This document shows positions 45,023-54,947 of a DNA stretch of 64,000 nucleotides, in pieces. This DNA comes from Legionella jamestowniensis. Its GTDB lineage: Bacteria > Pseudomonadota > Gammaproteobacteria > Legionellales > Legionellaceae. The DNA is taken from NCBI RefSeq assembly GCF_001467745.1, contig NZ_LNYG01000008.1, positions 115,899-179,898 on the forward strand, in the 5' to 3' direction. Under the pieces are notes generated by a model. That model was not told where the DNA came from, did no database searches, and saw only the letters and a program-made list of their open reading frames with translations. Numbering within the stretch: the first letter of the stretch is position 1; every line of letters starts with the position of its first letter. Position numbers and translations under genes: made by a program.

Positions 45023-45805
45023 ATGGTAAGTAGTGATTTCGGGAAATCAAAAATGTACCGACTATGCGTATTGTTGTTTTTTTTGCTATTGAGTGGGTGT
45101 GAGTCCAGAACTACCCTAGCACCTGTTGAAGAGTTAAAATGGCATCCTCGTAACCAATCGGCAGTCCATGTAGTGCGGCGTGGCGATACACTGTATTCTA
45201 TCGCTTTTCGTTATGATACAGATTTTAGGGCGCTTGCAGCTTTTAACCGATTAAGAAGCCCTTACACATTAAGAGTGGGACAAGTTGTACGCATCGGCTC
45301 AGCCCCCAATCCTCAACACACTGTTTATCGTCGACAACATACTGCAAGAAAGCCCTTGTACGCGGCAAAAAGAACTACACTTAAAAAAACGAAATCAAAA
45401 ATTACCCCTAAGACCAGATGGGCACCCTCAATAGCGAATCCAAATTGGGTTTGGCCTGTGAATGGTCGCGTAGCTACCAGGTTTATACCACAGCAAGGTA
45501 AAAAAGGCATAGATATTGCTGGAAGAAAAGGTGAGAAAATCAGAGCCGCCTCAAGTGGTGTTGTGGCTTACGCAGGAAATGGTCTATCGGGTTACGGAAA
45601 TTTGATTATCGTTAAGCATAATAATCAGTTTCTTACAGCATACGGTAATAACCTGCGTAATTTAGTAAAAGAAGGACAAAAAGTTAAAGCTGGACAAATT
45701 ATTGCCGAAATGGGAGTTATTGATAGACGATTTTGGGGTGTGCATTTCGAAATCAGAAGGGCAGGAAGGCCAGTAAACCCTCTGAATTATTTAGGAAGAG
45801 GTTAA
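45023..45805 (+). CDS. nlpD: NlpD-type murein hydrolase activator lipoprotein
   Basis: 260 residues. Lipobox LLSGC (Cys about residue 24), one LysM domain ([17 protein letters not shown], residues about 48-92), a basic linker and a C-terminal M23 (LytM) domain. The first zinc-ligand His-x3-Asp is lost (KKGIDIAG), as in NlpD, so it should activate an amidase rather than cleave. AGGGAG precedes the ATG. In E. coli the rpoS promoter lies in nlpD, which may also hold here. Confidence 0.92.
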   Translation: MVSSDFGKSKMYRLCVLLFFLLLSGCESRTTLAPVEELKWHPRNQSAVHVVRRGDTLYSIAFRYDTDFRALAAFNRLRSPYTLRVGQVVRIGSAPNPQHTVYRRQHTARKPLYAAKRTTLKKTKSKITPKTRWAPSIANPNWVWPVNGRVATRFIPQQGKKGIDIAGRKGEKIRAASSGVVAYAGNGLSGYGNLIIVKHNNQFLTAYGNNLRNLVKEGQKVKAGQIIAEMGVIDRRFWGVHFEIRRAGRPVNPLNYLGRG

Positions 45806-45876
45806 GAACCTCACTGATGTTGCGGGATAGACCAACAAGGGTGTTTTTTTCTATAACGGATAAACACATAGGTGAT

Positions 45877-46896
45877 ATGATGCAACCAGATGATGAAACA
45901 ATAAAAGCTGATCAAATCCCAGAAGAGGATTGGGAGGCGTCTCCGAATGATGAGACTCTATTAAATGAAGAGGAACTTGCTCAAGTAGAGGGCGATGATG
46001 ACCTTACGCCTGATTTTACCGACGAAGAAGCATTCCCCAGTTTTCAGCGTGGTAGGCAAGCAGCAAAATTAATGGATGCTACTCAAATTTATTTAAGTGA
46101 AATCGGATTTTCACCATTATTGTCAGCTGAAGAAGAAGTCTATTATGCCAAACGAGCGCTTAAAGGCGACGCGGCTTCACGTAAAAAAATGATTGAATCA
46201 AATCTACGGTTGGTGGTGAAAATTGCCCGTCGCTACCTCAATCGTGGATTGCCGTTACTCGATCTTATTGAAGAAGGCAACTTGGGGCTAATGAAGTCCG
46301 TGGAAAAGTTTGATCCTGACAGAGGTTTTCGCTTCTCTACTTATGCGACCTGGTGGATTAGGCAAACGATAGAGCGTGCAATTATGAATCAGACAAGAAC
46401 CATTCGTTTACCTATCCATGTGGTCAAAGAACTTAATGTTTACCTAAGAGCTGCGCGCCAGCTTACACAGAAGCTCGATCATGAGCCATCAGCAGAAGAA
46501 ATTGCAGAAATGGTGGATAAACCGATTGAAGATGTTGAAAAACTATTGGGATTGAATGACAAGGTGGCTTCTGTAGATACTCCGATAGGTTATGACGAAA
46601 ATAAATCCCTGTTGGATACGATTGCTGATGAAAACAGTATGAACCCGGCAGAATTACTGACCGATGAAAATTTACGTACCCATATCGAATCCCTCTTGGA
46701 TAAATTAACGGAAAACCAACAACAAGTAATTGCACGACGCTTTGGATTGCGAGGATTTGAAAAAGCCACTCTTGAAGACGTTGGTAAAGAAATCAATCTG
46801 ACACGTGAGAGAGTAAGGCAAATTCAAGTAGAAGCTTTAAAGACCCTTCGTGGATTACTTGAGCGTGTAGGGTTAACCCAGGAAGATTTATTTTAA
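45877..46896 (+). CDS. rpoS: RNA polymerase sigma factor RpoS
   Basis: 339 residues; ATG at 45877 or 45880. Region 1.2 lies at [17 protein letters not shown]; region 2 has [35 protein letters not shown] and [17 protein letters not shown]; region 4 has [20 protein letters not shown]. General stress/stationary sigma factor. The reading frame continues upstream to 45733 but overlaps nlpD, so the internal ATG with AGGTGAT is used. In L. pneumophila RpoS supports transmissive-phase traits. Confidence 0.95.
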   Translation: MMQPDDETIKADQIPEEDWEASPNDETLLNEEELAQVEGDDDLTPDFTDEEAFPSFQRGRQAAKLMDATQIYLSEIGFSPLLSAEEEVYYAKRALKGDAASRKKMIESNLRLVVKIARRYLNRGLPLLDLIEEGNLGLMKSVEKFDPDRGFRFSTYATWWIRQTIERAIMNQTRTIRLPIHVVKELNVYLRAARQLTQKLDHEPSAEEIAEMVDKPIEDVEKLLGLNDKVASVDTPIGYDENKSLLDTIADENSMNPAELLTDENLRTHIESLLDKLTENQQQVIARRFGLRGFEKATLEDVGKEINLTRERVRQIQVEALKTLRGLLERVGLTQEDLF

Positions 46897-46901
46897 GTAA
46901 G

Positions 46902-46926
46902 TCCGGATTGTTCAAATCCGGATTTG
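46902..46926 (+). terminator. Intrinsic terminator after rpoS
   Basis: TCCGGATT (46902-46909) and AATCCGGA (46915-46922) with a 5-base loop, followed by TTTG. Confidence 0.75.
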
Positions 46927-46959
46927 TTTATTCATATTTTAGACTAGAGAGCTGCAATA

Positions 46960-47090
46960 ATCTCGAAGAATCTTGCAGGATGACGGATTTAACCAACGTC
47001 CCCAAAGGTTCCAGTACGTCACCCTAGTCCAGCACGTCATCCTTCAAGCGACATAGTCGCTTGAAGGATCTCCTGAATGTCGCCCTAAAA
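46960..47090. repeat. Palindromic intergenic repeat with perfect 14-bp hairpin
   Basis: ATCCTTCAAGCGAC-ATA-GTCGCTTGAAGGAT (47039-47069) is a perfect stem with a 3-base loop; surrounding sequence (CAGGATGACG, CGTCATCC) resembles decayed copies of the same kind of repeat. No T-run, so not a terminator. Confidence 0.65.
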
Positions 47091-47191
47091 CTACCTTATG
47101 TATGTTCTTATCAAATGTTTGTCCAAAGGACCAAGACGTTCACAATAATGTAATTCAAAAGTTTGCTTTGTGTAGAGTATATTCAATCTAT

Positions 47192-47983
47192 TTAATTTAA
47201 TTTAAATCCCTCGTTAAACTCAGGAGCTGATTTTTGAGCTACTACATCACTAGTCCAAAAGGGGGTAACTGCATTTTTTAATTTTTCGCGATAAGTTATT
47301 TTATACTCACTCATGCTCTTACCCGTTTGACTTTGAAATTGTTCTTTAAAATCGGGCGTGGCCGAAATCTGTTGGGCTATCTCATTAATATAAATGAATT
47401 GCTCGCTGAGGATAGCTTCATTTGCGCCGAAATTATTTTCTGTCATAAATTGAGCGATTTTTTCTCTGGCTAATTCAATAACTTCTTCGTCCTCATAAGG
47501 TAATTGTGTAGATAAGCTGGGATAATTTTTTTTAAAATCAGAACCATATAGTTTATCGATGGCTTCATTTTTAGTTTTTATAGAAACAGTGCCTATCTTT
47601 AAAACATCTTCAATAATCAGCGGTATTTGCTCGTTGGCTGACTCTGAAAATTTATCCACATGTGGTTTTAGTAATGAAGGGGGAAGATCAAGTTTTTTTG
47701 CTAAGCTATTTAATACGACGGTGAGTGATAAGCGATAGCTCTCTATAGTGAGTTCCTTCATAACCTGTGGACTCATCGCCTGAGGGGGCATGGTTTCCGA
47801 TTGTTTCTTTACAAAATCAAATGCTACTTCAAACATACTTGTATTGACTTCACAAAGGAGGGCTTCATGAATAGTTTGTTCACTTACTTTTGGGGCAATG
47901 TCTTTATCTGATAAAAGAGATTTAACAAGTTCCTGCCGTTGTCTTTCCCATTTTCCAAATGTACTTACCTTAAATTTTCCCAT
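47192..47983 (-). CDS. Hypothetical protein between rpoS and hmgA
   Basis: 263 residues, no family recognised. AGGGAG precedes the ATG. Helical, without signal or membrane segment; regions such as EEVIELAREKIAQFMTENN and YKITYREKLKNAVTPFW. It lies with the next gene in an interval that I recall being absent between rpoS and hmgA in L. pneumophila, suggesting accessory origin. Possible effector. Confidence 0.5.
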   Translation of the reverse strand: MGKFKVSTFGKWERQRQELVKSLLSDKDIAPKVSEQTIHEALLCEVNTSMFEVAFDFVKKQSETMPPQAMSPQVMKELTIESYRLSLTVVLNSLAKKLDLPPSLLKPHVDKFSESANEQIPLIIEDVLKIGTVSIKTKNEAIDKLYGSDFKKNYPSLSTQLPYEDEEVIELAREKIAQFMTENNFGANEAILSEQFIYINEIAQQISATPDFKEQFQSQTGKSMSEYKITYREKLKNAVTPFWTSDVVAQKSAPEFNEGFKLN

Positions 47984-48066
47984 AATATTCTCCCTAATTC
48001 CCGATGATGGGCGATACTACATCTTGATGTAAGAATCAATCCGAATTCTCTTTATCGGAGGCTAAT

Positions 48067-48666
48067 CTACTCCTCATCTTCTGTGCTTGAAGAAGCTTCT
48101 TGCGAGCTGTTTGTTGAGGAAGTTTGATGTTGCTCTTGCATACTTACTGAACAAGAGGAAGCAATTTTTTTAATCTCATTGCTATATTCTTTATCAGTAA
48201 GATTATCTACAACCTTTAAAAGCGCTGCGAGTTTTGGTTCGGCGCAGTCACAATAACTAGCTGTTGTTCGTTTATCTTTATCATTCATAGTGGGGAAAAC
48301 AAGAGTGAATCTGTCTTCACAATACTCATTAATTTCTTCACTCGCCGCCTTGTCCAAACCGACCTCATTTTCAAGAGAATCCATGGTGTCTTGCAGAAGT
48401 GTTTGTGATATACAAAGCTGCATGGTTTTGTTGATTGCCTCTTGGGTATCAAGTGGATGTTGTGAAGCGCACTCGCAATATTTTTCACCAAAATTTTTGT
48501 AATCCACTTTATCTCGTATGTTATCCAGCCGTTTCATCCACGAATCAATACATTGTGTCTGAAAGGAATTTTGTAAAGTACCCTCAGTCGTCGCAGTATT
48601 TCCGGTTAATGAAAAAGAACTTAAAATTATAACCGCTAGTGTAAATTTAGCGAAACTTGAACGCAT
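48067..48666 (-). CDS. Secreted cysteine-rich protein with two YCxCA modules
   Basis: 199 residues, signal peptide (MRSSFAKFTLAVIILSSFSL). Two modules, each C-x22/24-[KS]YCxCA-x18/30-C, give eight cysteines: TQCIDSW, KYCECASQ, QLCISQ, then EYCEDRF, SYCDCAEP, SSCSVS. Ser/Thr/Glu-rich C-terminus. AAGGAG decides the start. Resembles the 13.3-kb gene in being a secreted, duplicated 4-Cys protein, but the cysteine spacing differs, so they are not clearly homologous. Function unknown. Confidence 0.6.
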   Translation of the reverse strand: MRSSFAKFTLAVIILSSFSLTGNTATTEGTLQNSFQTQCIDSWMKRLDNIRDKVDYKNFGEKYCECASQHPLDTQEAINKTMQLCISQTLLQDTMDSLENEVGLDKAASEEINEYCEDRFTLVFPTMNDKDKRTTASYCDCAEPKLAALLKVVDNLTDKEYSNEIKKIASSCSVSMQEQHQTSSTNSSQEASSSTEDEE

Positions 48667-48720
48667 CTAGATTCACTCCTTGAAAATAAAAAGATTTTTC
48701 ACTGAACCGTATGATTTAAT

Positions 48721-49974
48721 CTAGGATTCGTTAAAATTGCAAGGCAAATGTTGCCAGCACGCTGAATATTTTATTTCTCTTGAAGAATGGGATAACGCTT
48801 GCTCACTGACTAACCATGGATGCCTGGCTTCAAACATAAATGCCAATGTATTTTGATAGCGAGTTGGCTTGAGCTCCTCATGAATTACAGTCTTATACGT
48901 ATCCGCATCCGGTCCATGGGCCGTCATGCAGTTATGAATACTAACCCCACCGGGTAAAAAGCCTTCCTTCTTGGCGTCATATTCTCCTTTAATAAGTCCC
49001 ATCAGTTCACTCATGATATTTCGGTGAAAATAAGGAGGTCTGAACGTGTGCTCAGCTACCATCCAGCGAGGCGGAAAAATTACAAAATCCAGATTGGCAA
49101 CACCTGGCGAATTACTTTCGGAAGTCAAAACAGTGAAAATGGAGGGATCGGGGTGATCAAAACTTACGGTATTTATAGTATTAAATAAAGCCAAATCATA
49201 GCTGTAAGGTGCGTAATTGCCATGCCATGCTACAACATTTAGAGGGGAATGATGTGATTGTGCACTCCAAAGCCTTTGTTGATACTTACATATCAGTTGA
49301 ATCTCATCCTGAATATTTTCAAAAGCCGCCACTGGATATAAGAAATGTCGTGGATTGGCCAATCCATTTGAACCAATGGGCCCAAGTTGCGGTAAAACAA
49401 AAGGGCTTCCCATATTTTCACAGATATAACCTGCTGCGAAGTCTGAAACTAATTCCACCCTAAAATTTATACCACGTGGGATGACCGCTATTTTTCCGGG
49501 CTCAATGGCAAGTTGGCCAAATTCTGTATGAATGGTGAGTTCTCCCGAATAGGGAACTAGCAGCATTTCGCCATCGCTGTTGCTAAAATAGCGTTTTTTC
49601 ATAGATTGGTTGCATTGATAAATAAATGCATTCGCTGATTTATTACCAGCCAGATAAAATAATCCATCTACAAAATCCTTGTGCCCAGAAGGATTGGGGA
49701 GGGGAGCCCAGCGCATAGGGTTTGGCGATTGTAAATGGGCGTAATTAATGGCTAGATCTTTTTCATGAAGTTGGTAATCCTCATGGACAACCGAAGGGAG
49801 CGTACGATACAACCAGCTGCGTAAGTTGATGTGCCTTGGTCGTGTAAAAGCACTCCCGCTGAGTTGTTCTGCGTAAAGGCCAAATGCGCATTGTTGAGGG
49901 GAGTTTTGGTCTGTGGGTAAGGCACCTGGAATAGCTTCCGTTTGATGGTAATTACCAAATCCTGCTAAATTCAC
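48721..49974 (-). CDS. hmgA: Homogentisate 1,2-dioxygenase
   Basis: 417 residues from a GTG with GGGAG upstream; reading begins [20 protein letters not shown], matching the family N-terminus, whereas the ATG at 50046 would add an unrelated 24 residues. Iron ligands are in FHRNIMSE (His, Glu) and [12 protein letters not shown] (His). Opens the homogentisate ring in tyrosine degradation; in Legionella homogentisate not broken down forms pyomelanin. Confidence 0.93.
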   Translation of the reverse strand: MNLAGFGNYHQTEAIPGALPTDQNSPQQCAFGLYAEQLSGSAFTRPRHINLRSWLYRTLPSVVHEDYQLHEKDLAINYAHLQSPNPMRWAPLPNPSGHKDFVDGLFYLAGNKSANAFIYQCNQSMKKRYFSNSDGEMLLVPYSGELTIHTEFGQLAIEPGKIAVIPRGINFRVELVSDFAAGYICENMGSPFVLPQLGPIGSNGLANPRHFLYPVAAFENIQDEIQLICKYQQRLWSAQSHHSPLNVVAWHGNYAPYSYDLALFNTINTVSFDHPDPSIFTVLTSESNSPGVANLDFVIFPPRWMVAEHTFRPPYFHRNIMSELMGLIKGEYDAKKEGFLPGGVSIHNCMTAHGPDADTYKTVIHEELKPTRYQNTLAFMFEARHPWLVSEQALSHSSREIKYSACWQHLPCNFNES

Positions 49975-50219
49975 CCCTGTCTCCCTGCAAAAATAAAACA
50001 GCTTAGCATAGCTTGAAAAAGTAAAAAATGTCGAGTCTCTTAGCATCAGTTCTTTTTAATGCCCAGACGATGTATACTTTGTAATTTAATCATCTGAAAT
50101 TAAGGTACTGTTGAAATTTCGTTTTCAGGATCCTGTTAAAGTGCTCACGCGCCGCGGTGAGTAAGCTATAAAACAAATGTTAACAGACCCTAATATCGCT
50201 TTTCTTTTGAGGTATAGTC

Positions 50220-50960
50220 ATGGCGGGACATAGTAAGTGGGCTAATATTAAGTTTCGTAAAGGGGCTCAAGATGCCAAGCGTGGAAAGATTTTTACAAAA
50301 CTCATTCGTGAAATAACAGTCGCAGCTAGAATGGGCGGAGGGGAGGAGTCCTCAAACCCTCGGTTACGAGATGCAATTAGCAAGGCTTTAAAAGCGAATA
50401 TGAAACGCGATACCATCGATAACGCCATTAAGCGCGGAGCTGGTGGTTTAGATGGCGCAAATATGATGGAAATGCGGTATGAAGGCTATGGTCCTGGTGG
50501 TGTGGCTATTCTCGTTGACTGTTTATCAGATAATAAAAACCGTACGGTATCCGACGTTCGACATGCGTTTACAAAACACGGGGGAAATTTAGGCACAGAT
50601 GGTTCTGTGGCTTATTTATTTAACAAACAAGGTGAAATTCTCCTTGCTGCAGGACAACCTGAAGATCAGGCTATGGAAATAGCTATCGAAGCAGGTGCTG
50701 ATGATGTAACTGTGGAAGAGAATCAAATTGAAATTATTACCGCAGCAGAGAATTACCATAATGTTCTGACCGCTATTCAAAAAGCAGGCTATGAAGTTGA
50801 GCAATCCCATCTAACAATGCGTGCACAAACAATGGTTCCTTTGGACAAGGAAACCGCAGAAAGCCTGATAAAGTTGATAGATATGCTTGAAGATTTGGAT
50901 GATGTACAGGAAGTTCATAGTAATGCTGAACTGCCTGAGGCATTATTTGAAACTGCCTGA
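50220..50960 (+). CDS. yebC: YebC/TACO1-family protein
   Basis: 246 residues, opening [20 protein letters not shown] as in all family members, with [12 protein letters not shown] in the middle. Binds nucleic acid and may affect transcription or translation. Its stop shares one base with the ruvC start. Confidence 0.95.
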   Translation: MAGHSKWANIKFRKGAQDAKRGKIFTKLIREITVAARMGGGEESSNPRLRDAISKALKANMKRDTIDNAIKRGAGGLDGANMMEMRYEGYGPGGVAILVDCLSDNKNRTVSDVRHAFTKHGGNLGTDGSVAYLFNKQGEILLAAGQPEDQAMEIAIEAGADDVTVEENQIEIITAAENYHNVLTAIQKAGYEVEQSHLTMRAQTMVPLDKETAESLIKLIDMLEDLDDVQEVHSNAELPEALFETA

Positions 50961-51475
50961 TGAGTATTATTTTAGGGATTGACCCTGGTTCTCGGGTAAC
51001 GGGTTACGGAATTATTAGGGAAGAAGGGCGCAAAATCCAATATATTGATAGCGGTTGTATTCGAACCTCGGAGGGAGAGTTAAGTCAGCGTTTGTTGCAA
51101 ATTTTTGATGGAATTTGCCAATTAATGGATGACTATAATCCCGACGAAGTGGCAATAGAGCAGGTATTTTTGCATCAGAATCCTAATTCTGCCCTTAAAT
51201 TAGGCCATGCAAGAGGAGCCGCCATGGTGGCTGCTGCATCGCATCGCATCAGGATTAGTGAATATTCCCCTCGTGAGATTAAACAATCGGTTGTTGGCTA
51301 TGGTGCTGCGCAAAAAGAGCAGGTAAAACATATGGTAGTTAAATTGTTAATGCTCAATAATGCGCCTCAAAACGATGCTGCTGATGCTTTGGCCATAGCG
51401 ATTTGTCATTGTCACATGCGACATAATTTAGCGCTAACCCGGCGCCCACAGCATTTTAGGAGACGTGCACGATGA
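50960..51475 (+). CDS. ruvC: Holliday junction resolvase RuvC
   Basis: 171 residues. Acidic residues in GIDPGSR, VAIEQVFLHQN and NDAADALAIAICH. Cuts Holliday junctions. Overlaps yebC by 1 base and ruvA by 4 bases (ATGA), so the three are coupled. Confidence 0.96.
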   Translation: MSIILGIDPGSRVTGYGIIREEGRKIQYIDSGCIRTSEGELSQRLLQIFDGICQLMDDYNPDEVAIEQVFLHQNPNSALKLGHARGAAMVAAASHRIRISEYSPREIKQSVVGYGAAQKEQVKHMVVKLLMLNNAPQNDAADALAIAICHCHMRHNLALTRRPQHFRRRAR

Positions 51476-52074
51476 TAGGTTGGTTAAATGGACAGATTGT
51501 TGATAAGCATCAACCTGGAAAAATGGTTATTGATGTGAATGGGGTGGGTTATGATGTGGAGACGTCGTTACATACATTTTTTCAGCTTGAAACCCACCCT
51601 GGTCCAATAGGATTGCATATTCATACCGTAGTTCGCGAAGATGCCCTGCAATTATTTGGATTTTTGGATAAAGAGGAAAGGGCTTTATTCAGGGCACTGA
51701 TCAAAGTAAATGGTATTGGACCAAAATTGGCTATAGCGATATTATCCAGCATTACCCCCATTGAGTTTATTCAATGCATCGAAGAACAAAATGCCCTGCT
51801 GCTAACCAAGCTTCCGGGAATAGGCAAAAAAACTGCAGAGCGATTGCTAGTTGAAATGAGAGATAGCATTAAGCAACTCTCTCCACACATGATGAGTAGC
51901 CCTGGCGTACAGAAACCTTTATTGCAGCAAGAACAAAGTGAAGCCATCAGTGCTTTGGAGGCTTTAGGATATAAGCAGCAAGAGGCAATGAAAGTGATTA
52001 AGAAAATTGACGATGGAAATAAAAGTTGCGAACAATTAATTCGTCAGGCGCTACAATTATTGGCTGGTCGATAA
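51472..52074 (+). CDS. ruvA: Holliday junction DNA helicase subunit RuvA
   Basis: 200 residues. OB domain, then helix-hairpin-helix motifs (IKVNGIGPKLAIAILS and LTKLPGIGKKTAERL) and a C-terminal UBA-like helix bundle. Branch-migration complex with RuvB. ruvB does not follow: the next gene, pmrB, is convergent. Confidence 0.96.
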   Translation: MIGWLNGQIVDKHQPGKMVIDVNGVGYDVETSLHTFFQLETHPGPIGLHIHTVVREDALQLFGFLDKEERALFRALIKVNGIGPKLAIAILSSITPIEFIQCIEEQNALLLTKLPGIGKKTAERLLVEMRDSIKQLSPHMMSSPGVQKPLLQQEQSEAISALEALGYKQQEAMKVIKKIDDGNKSCEQLIRQALQLLAGR

Positions 52075-52156
52075 GAAAATCCTCTGTACACCGCTGTAGT
52101 GGTGTAGCATTGAAGCAGAGAAGCGTAATCAAAGTTCATTAAACGAAGCTACTCTA

Positions 52157-53578
52157 TCAAGCAGAAGGTTGTTCTTCTTTAGTGGGGAAGAAAACACGCA
52201 CTATAAGACCGGTTCCCTCGCGGGGAGAAGCAAGTTCAACTCTGCCACCATGAAGATCAGTAATTTGTCTAACAATGGCTAAGCCCAATCCACTGCCAGG
52301 GCTTTTATTACCTAAGACACGGAAAAATCGCTCAAATACCCGACCTTGAAGTTCATCAGGGATACCTGGGCCGTTGTCGCGTACTTCGAGAATTAATTCT
52401 TTATTCTGAGAGAATATACGTACGGAAACTTTACCATTTTCCTTACAGTAACGAATGGCATTGTCTACCAGGTTTCGAATCAAAATACTTAGTGCAGTTG
52501 GATTACCTGCGAAAAGGGGCAAATGATCATCATGCTCAAATTCCAGTTCAATCTGTTTTTCAACAGCACTGGGAGCAAGCATGGCAAGCACTTCACGGGT
52601 AATTTTAACAAGGTTAACTTCATCGATATCATTAATGTTCGCTGCCTCAGGGACTAATTTACTCATCGTTAATAGCTGTTGTACGATGTGAGTGCTGCGA
52701 TTAACGCTGGCGATAAGCTTTTGCAAGGCTTGATTTTTTTCCTCAATATTATTGGTGTTGAGTGCAACTTGTGCCTGGGCTTTCAAGGCAGCCAGAGGGG
52801 TTCTCAATTCATGGGCGGCATCAGCTGCAAAGCGTTTTTCTCGTTCAAAGCCTTCTTTCAAGCGATAAAATAACTTATTCAGTTCATCAATAACCGGTTT
52901 AATTTCCTCAGGAACTTCTTGTAAATCTACAGGTTCAAGATGGGTTGGGGCTCGGTTTGCGACTTCTTGTGCTACTCTATCAAGACTATCTAAGCCTCGA
53001 CCAATAATAATCCATATTAATAACCCTGACAGTGGAAAGGTTAACAACATAATGTAAAGATCATCTTGAGCAATACGATGACCAAGTTCGTTACGTGTAT
53101 CATAGCGCTCGGCCAATACTGTACGAACTCCTGCCTGTTCATTGTAGGTGGTAAACACGCGCCATTTCTGATTAGAAACCAGTTTATCACTGAAACCATC
53201 GACTTCAGCTGTCAGCGGAATTTTAGGCGCGGTGGGGGAATGGAGTAAAAGTTTGCCTCCATTGGTCCATACCTGGAAATTAAATTTGTCTAAATAGTTT
53301 TTGGGAGGGAGATCGTTTAAAAAACGTCTCTGATAATAGTTATCAATTTTCTGGGGAATGACTTCAAGGGCATCCTGAATCTTTCCAAGAGGGCGCTGAT
53401 GCAAGTCATCTCCCAGCAGCGCCTGATAGGATAATGCTGAAATGGCCATTAAAGTATCCAGATGCTCCTGGATATCTTTTTGGTCTAGATAGTAATTACC
53501 TATTGCAGTTAACGTAGTTGTTATTGTTATTGCTAATAATAAATTAATTAACAAAAACTTGCGTATAGATGATTTCAC
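52157..53578 (-). CDS. pmrB: Sensor histidine kinase, PmrB-like
   Basis: 473 residues. TM helix near 8-28, periplasmic domain to about 170, second TM near 173-193, HAMP-type linker, dimerisation/phosphate-acceptor box FAADAAHELRTPL (His256), N box LVDNAIRYC, G boxes DNGPGIPDE and GSGLGLAIV. Named from gene order next to hmgA-yebC-ruv in L. pneumophila, where this pair is PmrAB and controls Dot/Icm effector genes. Confidence 0.82.
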   Translation of the reverse strand: MKSSIRKFLLINLLLAITITTTLTAIGNYYLDQKDIQEHLDTLMAISALSYQALLGDDLHQRPLGKIQDALEVIPQKIDNYYQRRFLNDLPPKNYLDKFNFQVWTNGGKLLLHSPTAPKIPLTAEVDGFSDKLVSNQKWRVFTTYNEQAGVRTVLAERYDTRNELGHRIAQDDLYIMLLTFPLSGLLIWIIIGRGLDSLDRVAQEVANRAPTHLEPVDLQEVPEEIKPVIDELNKLFYRLKEGFEREKRFAADAAHELRTPLAALKAQAQVALNTNNIEEKNQALQKLIASVNRSTHIVQQLLTMSKLVPEAANINDIDEVNLVKITREVLAMLAPSAVEKQIELEFEHDDHLPLFAGNPTALSILIRNLVDNAIRYCKENGKVSVRIFSQNKELILEVRDNGPGIPDELQGRVFERFFRVLGNKSPGSGLGLAIVRQITDLHGGRVELASPREGTGLIVRVFFPTKEEQPSA

Positions 53579-53587
53579 AATAGTTAA

Positions 53588-54250
53588 TTACTCATTTTTC
53601 TCCGCCATGTACCCGACACCACGAATAGTGCGGATAAAGTTGGCGTTGAGTTTTTTGCGCAAGTTGTGGATATGTACCTCCAGGGCATTGGAATCCACAT
53701 CCTCATCCCAACCGTAGATACTTTGCATCAGTTGTTCACGTGATAGAACTTGTCCACTGTTTTCAAGCAACTTTTGTAGTAGGGCGAATTCTCTACGCGG
53801 AACATTGACGATGACACCGTCAACATAAACAGAATGAGCAGCAGGGTCAAGGGTAATATTACGGTATTGAAGGACAGCATCAGCACGACCTGAAGAGCGT
53901 CTAACAAGGGCGCGTACCCTTGCGCTTAGCTCATTTAAATCAAAAGGCTTGGTGAGGTAATCGTCAGCCCCACTGTCTAAACCCTTCACTCTATCTTCCA
54001 CTGATTCACGGGCGGTTAGTATTATCACGGGAGTCGCATTTCCATCATGGCGAATCGCTTGCAAGAAACCTAGGCCTGAAAGTTTGGGTAAACCCAAATC
54101 AAGAATAATTAATTCAAAAGACTCGGATTTTACTGCAGCACGTGCTGCTTCACCGTCTTTTAACCAATCAACAACATAGCCAAATTGAGTGAGACCAGCT
54201 TTAACTGCATCACCTAGTAACTCATCATCTTCAACCAGTAGCAATCTCAT
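53588..54250 (-). CDS. pmrA: Response regulator, PmrA-like (OmpR family)
   Basis: 220 residues. Receiver domain starts MRLLLVEDDELLGD, phosphoacceptor Asp51 (LIILDLGLPKLSG), Lys in YLTKPF; winged-helix output with RREFALLQKLLEN and IRTIRGVGYM. AGGAG decides the ATG at 54250. Ends 9 bases before pmrB. In L. pneumophila PmrA activates effector genes. Confidence 0.85.
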   Translation of the reverse strand: MRLLLVEDDELLGDAVKAGLTQFGYVVDWLKDGEAARAAVKSESFELIILDLGLPKLSGLGFLQAIRHDGNATPVIILTARESVEDRVKGLDSGADDYLTKPFDLNELSARVRALVRRSSGRADAVLQYRNITLDPAAHSVYVDGVIVNVPRREFALLQKLLENSGQVLSREQLMQSIYGWDEDVDSNALEVHIHNLRKKLNANFIRTIRGVGYMAEKNE

Positions 54251-54272
54251 TCTTGCTCCTAAAATATGTTCC

Positions 54273-54836
54273 CTAATGGGAATCATTAGAGGGTTGTTGT
54301 TCTATTTCTTTTTCAATTAAATGCCTGGTTAAATAGATTGCCTGTAAAAACACAAATAGCAATGTAAAACCAGCCCCACCAAACAGCTTAAAGTTAACCC
54401 AAACATCTGTACTATAAAAATAAGCTACATACAGGTTAACACTACCCATTAAAACAAAAAATAGCGCCCAAGCATAATTTAAACGATACCAGATTTTAGT
54501 GGGCAAATTTATATTTCCATCCATCATTTTTTGAATAAGCGGTTTTTTTCCGACAAAAGAGGACAAAAGGAATACCACGGAAGTTAGCCAATAAATTCCC
54601 GTTGGTTTCCACTTTATAAACCAGGGATTATGGAAAAATAACGTTGCACCCCCTAAAACAAAAATGATTGCCAGGCTGATTAAATGAATTTTTTCATAAC
54701 GTTGGTGTTTCAATCTATGAAAAATAACTTGGAATAAGGAGGCAGCCATAGCTACGGCAGTAGCATTATAAATGCCAAACAGTTTGTAACTAATAAAAAA
54801 AAGTAAAATTGGAAAAAAATCAAAGAGTAGTTTCAT
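54273..54836 (-). CDS. yciB: YciB/IspZ-family inner-membrane protein
   Basis: 187 residues, five to six TM segments; starts [21 protein letters not shown] and has [18 protein letters not shown] as in YciB. Affects envelope and septation. Precedes pmrA on the same strand. Confidence 0.9.
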   Translation of the reverse strand: MKLLFDFFPILLFFISYKLFGIYNATAVAMAASLFQVIFHRLKHQRYEKIHLISLAIIFVLGGATLFFHNPWFIKWKPTGIYWLTSVVFLLSSFVGKKPLIQKMMDGNINLPTKIWYRLNYAWALFFVLMGSVNLYVAYFYSTDVWVNFKLFGGAGFTLLFVFLQAIYLTRHLIEKEIEQQPSNDSH

Positions 54837-54947
54837 AGTTGTTATTGAAATTTAATACTTACTTAAGTATATCACACGATTTCAAACTCTCACGCAAGCT
54901 CTTATTAATTTGCATAATTTTGCTTGCGTGGTAAGTTAAGGCCAGAT

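Noticed and set aside
45733..45876. Extended N-terminus of rpoS
   Set aside because: Would overlap nlpD by 70 bases and has no ribosome site; family starts at the internal ATG.
49975..50046. 24-residue extension of hmgA to the ATG at 50046
   Set aside because: No ribosome site; the family N-terminus starts at the GTG with GGGAG.
52080..52120. ACACC/GGTGT hairpin after ruvA as terminator
   Set aside because: Short stem with mismatch and no T-run.
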